Shown here: positions 1-4,578 of the stretch, in pieces
Numbering within the stretch: position 1 is the stretch's first letter
How the letters are laid out: the number at the start of each line of letters is the position of its first letter
The notes under the pieces: generated by a model
Told to the model about the DNA's origin: nothing
Databases searched by the model: none
Seen by the model: the letters and a program-made list of their open reading frames with translations, nothing else
Assembly (NCBI GenBank): GCA_946482615.1
Contig: CAMLSF010000171.1
Coordinates: forward strand, 1-7,508
Direction: 5' to 3'
DNA: 7,508 nt
Origin: an uncultured Chromatiaceae bacterium
GTDB taxonomy: Bacteria; Pseudomonadota; Gammaproteobacteria; Enterobacterales; Alteromonadaceae
Position numbers and translations under genes: made by a program

Positions 1-102
1 AAAAATGAGCTGGAACCAGAGCCTGATGCCAAAGGTGAAAACCCCTGGCAGGACTTATGGTTTTACAGCAATCCGGTGTTTATTCAACTGGTTCAGGACT
101 AA
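1..102 (+). CDS. C-terminal tail of an unidentified protein (partial, 5' end outside window)
   Basis: An open frame runs from base 1 to a TAA at 100-102 and gives the last 33 residues of a protein that starts to the left of the window. The tail is acidic at first (N-E-L-E-P-E-P-D), then aromatic and hydrophobic (N-P-W-Q-D-L-W-F-Y), and ends I-Q-L-V-Q-D. The codon use and residue pattern look coding, and the gene converges on the minus-strand VOC gene with only 12 bp between the two stop codons. No family can be recognised from so short a tail. The evidence for coding is the open frame running in from the edge, a sensible composition and the convergent arrangement. Confidence 0.6.
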   Translation, partial: KNELEPEPDAKGENPWQDLWFYSNPVFIQLVQD

Positions 103-120
103 GCTCAATCCGGCTTAGTC
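97..120. terminator. Perfect 8-bp stem-loop across two convergent stop codons (weak bidirectional terminator candidate)
   Basis: GACTAAGC (97-104) and GCTTAGTC (113-120) are exact inverted copies around an 8-nt loop, and the stem can be lengthened by a G-T and an A-T pair outside. The TAA of the rightward gene lies in one arm and the TAA of the leftward VOC gene in the other. A short T-rich stretch (TCTTT) follows on the plus strand only, and there is no proper U-tract on either strand. It could still act as a modest terminator or as a 3'-end protective hairpin for both transcripts. Confidence 0.4.
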
Positions 121-474
121 TTTAGACTCTGACCAAACCGCAAACTCATTGCCGCTGGGTTCGGTAAAGTGGAAACGGCAGCCGCCAGGGAAGTCAAAAA
201 CAGGCTTAATCACAATGCCACCATGCTGCTGTACTTTGGCTAAAGTGGCTTTGATATCAGCACTGTAAAACACCAATAAGGCTCCGCCTGTGGCCGTGGT
301 GGAGCTTAGTTCAGAGCGGAAAAAACCACCGTCTAAACCCTGATTGGAAAAGGCGACATAATCCGGGCCGTAGTCGACAAAACTCCAGTCAAAAGCCGCG
401 CTGAAAAATGCTTTGGTGGCTGTTAAATCTTTGGCAGGAAACTCAACGTAGTTTAATTTTTCATGCTGATTCAT
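115..474 (-). CDS. VOC (glyoxalase/bleomycin-resistance fold) family protein
   Basis: A 119-residue single-domain protein with the beta-alpha-beta-beta-beta pairing of the vicinal oxygen chelate superfamily. The first half opens N-Y-V-E-F-P-A-K-D-L (residues 8-17), followed by a helix with K-A-F-F and the D-Y-G-P-D-Y-V-A-F strand. The second half ends with F-T-E-P-S-G-N-E-F-A-V-W (103-114), the usual C-terminal signature of this family. E11 and E110 sit where metal ligands are often found, but whether a metal is bound cannot be decided. The size fits a dimer-forming cytosolic VOC protein of the type often annotated as glyoxalase-like. The substrate is unknown. An AAAGGA site lies 8 nt before the ATG. 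It is the last gene of a three-gene unit, 31 bp after the HD-domain gene. It is not closely similar to the other VOC gene in the window, so a recent tandem duplication is unlikely. Confidence 0.88.
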   Translation of the reverse strand: MNQHEKLNYVEFPAKDLTATKAFFSAAFDWSFVDYGPDYVAFSNQGLDGGFFRSELSSTTATGGALLVFYSADIKATLAKVQQHGGIVIKPVFDFPGGCRFHFTEPSGNEFAVWSESKD

Positions 475-505
475 TGTGTATTTCCTTTATTTAAAAACCA
501 GAGCC

Positions 506-1039
506 TTACCATTTAAACATCGGCAGAGGCCTGAGCGGATGTCTGACAAAATGCGCTGCAGAAAGCTGCACCAGTCGCCAGTGAAAACCTGCGGTGGGGA
601 AGCTTTGATACAAAGCACGGAGTAGCGTCCTGTCCAGACCAAAACTAAGCAAACCCAAAGAAACATCTGTCCAGTCGGCCTTACGAAAAGCCTCGGCCAG
701 TTTATTGTTGTCACAGGCTGTGACTTTATGGTGTTCGCTGATCAGTAAACTGATATCTGCCGACCAGTCCGACAGCCCTTGTTGCTGCAGATAATGCTGA
801 GCTAAAGCCACGGACGGATCTATATAGTCGAAGTTATGGCAGACCCAAATCGCCAGATCATGAAAAGCACAGGCTATGGCTATTTTTTCCAGTGATTGTG
901 CGGACTGGTCCGAATGCCAAAAGGCCAGATTGAGTACACGGTAACAATGATGACGATAAGCGGTGAAATCCTTGCCTATGTCCTGTTGATAGTTGTGCAG
1001 CAGCAGGTCCAGCAAATCATGTTTATTGATAATATTCAC
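506..1039 (-). CDS. HD-domain protein, predicted metal-dependent phosphohydrolase
   Basis: A 177-residue protein with the spaced histidine/aspartate motifs of the HD superfamily: Y-R-H-H (28-31), the H60-D61 pair in A-C-A-F-H-D-L-A, E-H-H (102-104) and A-D-W-T-D (121-125). These fit the H...HD...H/D pattern that binds one or two divalent metals. Family members cleave phosphomonoesters, nucleotides or cyclic nucleotides, and the substrate here is unknown. No GGDEF, RelA or other partner domain is fused to it, and it is probably cytosolic. The start is GTG: an in-frame TAA directly precedes it, and an AGGAG site lies 9 nt upstream, so no longer start is possible. It lies 30 bp after the XRE-DUF805 gene and 31 bp before the VOC gene, so the three are probably co-transcribed. 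Confidence 0.85.
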   Translation of the reverse strand: MNIINKHDLLDLLLHNYQQDIGKDFTAYRHHCYRVLNLAFWHSDQSAQSLEKIAIACAFHDLAIWVCHNFDYIDPSVALAQHYLQQQGLSDWSADISLLISEHHKVTACDNNKLAEAFRKADWTDVSLGLLSFGLDRTLLRALYQSFPTAGFHWRLVQLSAAHFVRHPLRPLPMFKW

Positions 1040-1069
1040 TTACTTTTGCTCCTGAGACTCAATTTCTTT

Positions 1070-1624
1070 TTATGCCCGGCTATCCGCCGTGGGTGGCGTG
1101 GACAAGGCAGGTTGTATGCTGTCTTTGGCCATAAAAAACAATACCACCACAAAGCCAAAAGGGACGAGATACATCAGTTGCCACCAGACATTTTGTCCTG
1201 CGTCATTCAGTCTGCGTGTGCCTACAGCTAAAAATGGCAACAGAATAAGTACAGTGACAAACAGCCTTAATACCGGGCTGATAATTTCTGCAAGCGCACT
1301 AATCAGCAATACAAAAACTAAAAACCACCAGTACTGATACTTGCTGGCTGTACCGGAAAAATCTGCGAACTGTATAAAACACTCTTTGACCACTGTAACA
1401 GGATTGGGAGAGCTCACTTGCGAAACTTCGTGTTCCAACAGCAGGCTGTTAGCCTCTACAGCAAACACAGCAGCTAAAGCCCGCACTGATTCAATAGACG
1501 CATTGCCTGTATTTTCCAGCCGCTGAATAGTGCGCAGGTTGAGGCTACAGGCTGCTGCCAGTTGCTCCTGTGACCATTGTTTGTCAGTTCTTAGTTTTTT
1601 TACCAGTTCTGCATTAATTTTCAT
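1070..1624 (-). CDS. XRE-type helix-turn-helix fused to DUF805 membrane domain
   Basis: A 184-residue, two-part protein. Residues 1-60 form an XRE/Cro-type DNA-binding domain (S-Q-E-Q-L-A-A-A-C at 18-26, then R-T-I-Q-R-L-E at 31-37). Residues about 80-168 form a DUF805 domain: the entry motif F-A-D-F-S-G-T-A-S (86-94) with Y-W-W-F (98-101), hydrophobic segments at about 99-116 and 119-134, the G-T-R-R-L-N-D-A-G turn (135-143), W-W-Q-L-M, and a last hydrophobic segment at about 150-165. This looks like a membrane-anchored transcription regulator with its DNA-binding head in the cytoplasm; that role is inference. The ATG at 1624 was chosen over an in-frame TTG at 1669 and ATG at 1642 because the domain starts there and AAGG lies 10 nt before it, while the longer forms lack a site and add nothing conserved. 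It is the first gene of a unit with the HD and VOC genes, and a repeat array lies 58 bp upstream. Confidence 0.87.
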   Translation of the reverse strand: MKINAELVKKLRTDKQWSQEQLAAACSLNLRTIQRLENTGNASIESVRALAAVFAVEANSLLLEHEVSQVSSPNPVTVVKECFIQFADFSGTASKYQYWWFLVFVLLISALAEIISPVLRLFVTVLILLPFLAVGTRRLNDAGQNVWWQLMYLVPFGFVVVLFFMAKDSIQPALSTPPTADSRA

Positions 1625-1681
1625 GGCTTTGATACCTTGCATTGACCAATAGACGCAAAGATAACTCAAATAACGGCTGCA

Positions 1682-1714
1682 GGTTACGGCAAAGCTACGA
1701 CAACTCTACGACAG
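1682..1714 (-). promoter_or_regulatory. Three tandem 11-bp direct repeats, PhoB/OmpR-like operator candidate
   Basis: Read on the minus strand, the units are CTGTCGTAGAG (1714-1704), then TTGTCGTAGCT (1703-1693), then TTGCCGTAACC (1692-1682). Adjacent units agree at 8 of 11 positions, with a YTGYCGTA core repeated once per helical turn. A further GCCGTTA (1677-1671) follows slightly out of phase. The layout of a 7-base core plus a 4-base spacer, in direct repeat, is that of Pho boxes (consensus CTGTCAT plus an AT-rich spacer) and other OmpR-family sites. The spacers here are not AT-rich and the sixth core base differs, so the binding protein is uncertain. The array points toward the XRE-DUF805 gene. 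The first unit lies against the stop codon of the serine hydrolase gene. Confidence 0.42.
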
Positions 1715-1718
1715 CAAG

Positions 1719-2909
1719 CTATTTCACTGTCGTTGGCTGCCAAAAGTTTTTATTACCATATTCCCAGTGCCATGGCAGCCCTGTGGGGCCGAGAATAAAA
1801 TCGACCAAATAAGGAATAGCAGTTTCGGCGCGTAAGTCATTGCCTAGTATGACGACACAACGCTGACTGGCTTCCAGACACACCAGCATATTGCCTGTGG
1901 ACTCATTATGGCCGCCTTTAAAAAAGCCTTTGCCCTGAGGGCCTTCAAACACTACAACACCAAGACCCGCATATAAATTGGGCCACTGCTGTTCAGTTGG
2001 TGCTTCAGCTTGCAAGGTTGGGAACTGGCTTAAACTGGTGATTTTTAATTGAGGTCTGGTCAACTCCTGCCGGGCTTTTGCTGTTAATAAATCACCTTTT
2101 ACCAGAGCGGCGGCCAGCTTTGCCATATCGCTGATACTGCTATCCAGTGAACCTGCGGCCCGCACTCTGCTTCTGTCGTCGTGAGGTTCTGTTTTACCTT
2201 CGATGGTCCAGCCGTCAGCAATGCGGTTGGTAAAATCGTCCCGCCAGATCATGCTGCTGTTGTGCATACCTAAAGGCTGAAACAGACGTTTTTGCATTTC
2301 CTGCCCCACATCCAGGCCCAGGCCTTGCTCCAGTACAAACTGCAATAAAATCAGGCCATCACCTGAGTAGGCATAACGACTGCCGGGCTGGAAATGAAAA
2401 CGTAATTTACCGTCAGGTTCCAGAAAACCAAAATTGGCAAAACCTGAGGCGTGATTCAGCAGCATACGGGGCGTGATGCTGCGCCAGCGTTCGTCGCCGG
2501 CTAAATCGCTCCAGCGTGCATACAGATCTTCGGTTTGGGCGTCCGCATAGTGTGGCAAAGCTTTGGGCAGATATTGGTTGATAGGAGTATCCAGCTGAAT
2601 AATGCCGTCTTCAGCGAGTTGCAGCACCAGATAAGCAAAAGCGCTTTTGGTCAGTGAAGCTGCATACATAATGCTGTCCGCAGTGAGCGCATCTCCTTTG
2701 GCATTTCTGTTGCCGTAGGTTGAAACCTGAGTCACAGCCCCTGCATCAATCACAGCCAGTGCCAAACTCTGAGCTGAAGTTTCTGTCATCATCTGTTTTA
2801 CCGCAGCGTCAATCTGTTGCTGTGATTTGACAGCTGAAGCTGGTGGTTGAACTGTGGCAGAGCAGCCAAGCAGGCTGGTCAGGGCTAAGACTAAGGCGGT
2901 ATTTTTCAT
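1719..2909 (-). CDS. Lipoprotein serine hydrolase, beta-lactamase class C/PBP-like fold
   Basis: A 396-residue protein. The N-terminus is a lipoprotein signal with lipobox L-L-G-C, so C16 is the expected lipidated residue and the enzyme should be membrane-anchored in the periplasm. The fold is that of the class C beta-lactamase/D-alanyl carboxypeptidase/esterase family (PF00144): S85-L-T-K88 is the nucleophile S-x-x-K box, L-L-N-H-A-S-G-F (150-157) is the conserved family stretch, and Y181-S182-G183 replaces the usual Y-x-N. K331-G332-G333 takes the place of the K-T-G or H-x-G box. The S-x-x-K box is intact, so catalysis is likely. The Y-S-G change and lack of a close match to AmpC speak for an esterase or peptidase rather than a true beta-lactamase. 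AAAGGA lies 9 nt before the ATG. The gene is 26 bp after the VOC gene, which puts it in a unit with that gene and the membrane protein. It ends in TAG. Confidence 0.88.
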   Translation of the reverse strand: MKNTALVLALTSLLGCSATVQPPASAVKSQQQIDAAVKQMMTETSAQSLALAVIDAGAVTQVSTYGNRNAKGDALTADSIMYAASLTKSAFAYLVLQLAEDGIIQLDTPINQYLPKALPHYADAQTEDLYARWSDLAGDERWRSITPRMLLNHASGFANFGFLEPDGKLRFHFQPGSRYAYSGDGLILLQFVLEQGLGLDVGQEMQKRLFQPLGMHNSSMIWRDDFTNRIADGWTIEGKTEPHDDRSRVRAAGSLDSSISDMAKLAAALVKGDLLTAKARQELTRPQLKITSLSQFPTLQAEAPTEQQWPNLYAGLGVVVFEGPQGKGFFKGGHNESTGNMLVCLEASQRCVVILGNDLRAETAIPYLVDFILGPTGLPWHWEYGNKNFWQPTTVK

Positions 2910-2935
2910 CGGGCAATTTCCTTTTGCATAGGGGG

Positions 2936-3310
2936 TCAGCGCTTTTCTTCCATCAGGCCTATTAAATTACCGTCCGGGTCTTTCAGAAAACCTATCCACA
3001 GCTGATGGTCCGGCATTTGCGCGGCAAGTTGTGGTGCTCTTTCGCCCGTGGCACCACGCTCTAAAGCTGCTGTATAAAACTGCTCTATGTTTGTGATTTG
3101 AAAATAAGGAATAGAGTTTTTACCGACTTCACCTGCGCCTTGTGGCGTGCTTAACATCAGGCGGGTTGCGCCGCATTGCACAAAAGCCAGTTGTTCTGTC
3201 GGCGCAAACAGAAACTCTAAACCAAGCACCGCAATGTAAAAAGGCAGGGCCACCTGCACATCTTTGACTGTGATACCCAACTGGCCTAAGCCTGTGATTT
3301 TATGCTGCAT
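2936..3310 (-). CDS. VOC (glyoxalase/bleomycin-resistance fold) family protein, second copy
   Basis: A 124-residue VOC protein. It opens L-G-Q-L-G-I-T-V-K-D-V (8-18) with L-P-F-Y and V-L-G-L-E (28-32), a classic first beta-alpha-beta unit. Its second half has Y-F-Q-I-T-N-I (69-75), H102-Q-L-W, F-L-K-D-P-D-G-N (108-115) and L-M-E-E (119-122). Q10, H102 and E121 are placed like the metal ligands of this superfamily, so a metal enzyme is plausible, with unknown substrate. A single cysteine (C46) and no vicinal pair argue against the arsenical C-As lyase ArsI despite the nearby arsJ. The ATG at 3310 is preferred to an in-frame TTG at 3355, which would overlap the preceding gene by 29 bp. The ATG has only a weak GGCGGA site but lies 16 bp after the previous stop, so translational coupling is likely. 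Confidence 0.87.
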   Translation of the reverse strand: MQHKITGLGQLGITVKDVQVALPFYIAVLGLEFLFAPTEQLAFVQCGATRLMLSTPQGAGEVGKNSIPYFQITNIEQFYTAALERGATGERAPQLAAQMPDHQLWIGFLKDPDGNLIGLMEEKR

Positions 3311-3326
3311 AACTGAGTCCGCCGTT

Positions 3327-3749
3327 TTAGTTCTGTTGCTGAATACGCTGGCCAAACAAAATAGCCAGCCAGGCCATCGGCAGATAAGCCACCACCAGAT
3401 CCAGGGTGATAAACCAGAGTGGTGCCGGGATCATCAGGCTGGCCGCTATACCACCACAAAGAAAAAACACGCCAATCGCGTAAGCAAAACGGTTTTTGTA
3501 ACTGGCCGCTATCAGGTAAGCGACCCAGGCTCCAACCAAAGTACCCAGAGCATGCGCCAGAAAGGGCATAATAAAATGTTTGGGTTCAAATAAGTCGATG
3601 CCCAGACTCAGGCTTTCGGCATTGGTCACATCTACTCCGGCCGGGGGCGGAATAAGAGCAGGGCTGATGCTGACCAGCAGCATATTGACCATAGATCCTG
3701 CCACTAGTCCTGACAGCAGGGCTGCCAGATTTCGCAATAATTTCAGCAT
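3327..3749 (-). CDS. Small four-helix inner-membrane protein of unknown function
   Basis: About 140 residues with four predicted membrane segments (roughly 5-28, 59-82, 87-107 and 112-133). Between segments 1 and 2 lies I-P-P-P-A-G-V-D-V-T-N-A-E-S-L, followed by F-E-P-K-H-F-I-M-P-F-L-A-H-A-L-G-T. These polar stretches look conserved and I recall similar small membrane proteins in Bacteroidetes and proteobacteria, but none with a known function. Three start codons are possible: ATG at 3779, 3752 and 3749. GGAG lies 7 nt before 3749 and 4 nt before 3752, while 3779 has no site, so 3749 (or 3752) is favoured. It is the first gene of a unit with a VOC protein and the serine hydrolase lipoprotein. 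A 28-bp dyad covers its ribosome binding site. Confidence 0.82.
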   Translation of the reverse strand: MLKLLRNLAALLSGLVAGSMVNMLLVSISPALIPPPAGVDVTNAESLSLGIDLFEPKHFIMPFLAHALGTLVGAWVAYLIAASYKNRFAYAIGVFFLCGGIAASLMIPAPLWFITLDLVVAYLPMAWLAILFGQRIQQQN

Positions 3750-3752
3750 CAT

Positions 3753-3780
3753 AATGCTCCACAATAACTTGTTCAGCATT
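3753..3780 (-). promoter_or_regulatory. Symmetric 28-bp dyad covering the ribosome binding site of the membrane-protein gene
   Basis: On the coding strand, AATGCT pairs with AGCATT (6 bp). After a 2-by-2 mismatch (GA against GG), ACAA pairs with TTGT around a GTTA loop. The GGAG ribosome binding site lies in the mismatch and 3' arm, directly before the tandem ATG codons. If transcribed whole it could fold over the site. If transcription starts near 3775, as the candidate promoter suggests, it is better read as a DNA operator at the start point. Both readings are inference. Confidence 0.38.
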
Positions 3781-3781
3781 T

Positions 3782-3810
3782 AAGTTAGATGAGTTATTGC
3801 GACTGATCAA
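3782..3810 (-). promoter_or_regulatory. Candidate sigma-70 promoter of the membrane protein/VOC/serine hydrolase unit
   Basis: TTGATC (3810-3805, four of six matches to TTGACA) and TAACTT (3787-3782, with the key T, A and final T of TATAAT) are separated by exactly 17 bp. The predicted start point falls near 3775, within the following dyad. The -35 box lies in a smaller palindrome, CTGATTGATCAG (3814-3803). The -10 match is weak, so this is a candidate only. Confidence 0.33.
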
Positions 3811-3827
3811 TCAGATGCCACTGCGGC

Positions 3828-3926
3828 TTAAATTAAAGCCAAAGCTAAGCCAGCAGAAATCAGACCTATAAAACCAATGCAGTGTTTACAGCAGTGGGCC
3901 TGCTGAGCATCAACTAACGCGGCTTG
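3828..3926 (-). pseudogene. Possible gene remnant: 32-codon open frame without start codon
   Basis: Between the DinB-like gene and the membrane-protein gene, an open stretch between two in-frame TAA codons would encode 32 residues. It has a cysteine/histidine cluster (H-C-C-K-H-C, residues 11-16) followed by a hydrophobic helix (I-G-F-I-G-L-I-S-A-G-L-A-L-A-L-I). This looks like the C-terminal end of a small membrane protein, but no ATG, GTG or TTG exists in frame. It may be a decayed gene end or chance. It accounts for most of the 157-bp spacer. Confidence 0.22.
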
Positions 3927-3936
3927 TTAGAGTGGA

Positions 3937-4485
3937 TCAGTGCTCATCAGTGAGTTCGTTATCAATCAGCATCAGCAAGTCTGTGACTCCGACATCCAGA
4001 CCCATTTGAGAAAATAAGGTGGTCAGTTGACCACGGTGATGAGTCTGGTGATTAAACAGATGCTGCATGACCGAAGCTAACTTCTTTTGCATCTGCTCGC
4101 CTTTCATGTTTTTGTAGCTCAATAGGTGCTGTAGTTGTGTTTCGTCCAGCTCAGCGACAAAAGCTAAAATCAGGCAATCGATGTGCTGACGGGCCTGATA
4201 CAGCTGCGTAAAGTCCTGATACAGCAGCTGATCCAAAGCTGTTGGCAGAGGAAACTGCTTTAATGGCAATAAGGATTGGGGCTGAGTTGCCAGTTGGCTG
4301 AATCTGTTAAGCCAGATTAAATCTGCCACCAGCAGGTGATTCAGAATACCTGCAACAGAGCCAAAAAACGCGCCTCTGTGTTCCAGCAGTTCATCTGGCC
4401 TGAGTGTTGATGCCAGTTGATACAGCTTGTTATTCATCCACTGGTTGTAGCGGGCGAGTAAGCTGAAGTTGTGTTGTAGTGACAT
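3937..4485 (-). CDS. DinB-like (YfiT-type) metal-binding four-helix-bundle protein
   Basis: A 182-residue, all-helical protein of the DinB/YfiT superfamily. It starts with the typical N-F-S-L-L-A-R-Y-N-Q-W-M-N (6-18), has L-N-H50-L in the second helix, and ends its core with H146-Q-T-H-H150-R-G-Q. H50, H146 and H150 form the expected three-histidine metal site. The family includes thiol-dependent S-transferases and DNA-damage-induced DinB of Bacillus; it is not DNA polymerase IV, which shares the name. The partner thiol and substrate here are unknown. It is likely cytosolic, as there is no signal peptide. AAGGA lies 6 nt before the ATG at 4485. It follows the DUF885 peptidase gene by 93 bp, a spacer holding short tandem repeats, so co-transcription with it is possible but not certain. 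Confidence 0.88.
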   Translation of the reverse strand: MSLQHNFSLLARYNQWMNNKLYQLASTLRPDELLEHRGAFFGSVAGILNHLLVADLIWLNRFSQLATQPQSLLPLKQFPLPTALDQLLYQDFTQLYQARQHIDCLILAFVAELDETQLQHLLSYKNMKGEQMQKKLASVMQHLFNHQTHHRGQLTTLFSQMGLDVGVTDLLMLIDNELTDEH

Positions 4486-4534
4486 AACAGATCCTTTTTA
4501 CTCAGAGCGAAATCAGCTGTGTTATTCAACATTC

Positions 4535-4576
4535 AAGGCCTGACCCTGAATGAAAGGCCAGACCCCGATGAAAGGC
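4535..4576. repeat. Short imperfect tandem repeat, units of 19 and 18 bp plus a partial third
   Basis: Starting at 4535 and 4554, two units share AAGGCC-N-GACCC and a later TGA; a third start, AAGGC, is at 4572 and runs into the end of the DUF885 gene. The first two units differ by one inserted base and two substitutions. CATTCA (4530-4535 region) and TGAATG (4547-4552) also make a loose inverted repeat. It lies between the stop of the peptidase gene and the start of the DinB-like gene. No T-tract follows, so it is not a standard terminator. It may be a dispersed repeat of the genome, which cannot be judged from one window. Confidence 0.5.
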
Positions 4577-4578
4577 TC

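Noticed and set aside
896..1231. Rightward open frame of 111 codons across the HD and XRE-DUF805 genes
   Set aside because: It lies opposite two well-supported genes, has low-complexity hydrophobic/glutamine content and no family resemblance; a shadow frame.
2906..2929. Seven-codon leader frame (ATGCAAAAGG...) whose TGA overlaps the ATG of the serine hydrolase gene
   Set aside because: It contains the hydrolase's own Shine-Dalgarno site, has no site of its own and encodes no recognisable leader sequence; most likely chance.
2936..3310. VOC gene as the arsenical C-As lyase ArsI, because of the nearby arsJ
   Set aside because: ArsI needs a vicinal cysteine pair. This protein has one cysteine, the other VOC protein (115-474) has none, and both lie several kilobases from arsJ in other units.
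3908..3933. Resemblance to an integron attC site (CTAACAA ... GCGTTAG ... TGC on the minus strand), with accessory-type genes around it
   Set aside because: The stretch is about 25 bp, well below the usual attC length, the core site bases are off consensus, and no second copy lies between the other genes, whose gaps are only 16-94 bp.
3937..4485. DinB as DNA polymerase IV
   Set aside because: The protein is a 182-residue helical bundle with a three-histidine metal site, which is the YfiT/Bacillus DinB superfamily; it has no polymerase motifs.
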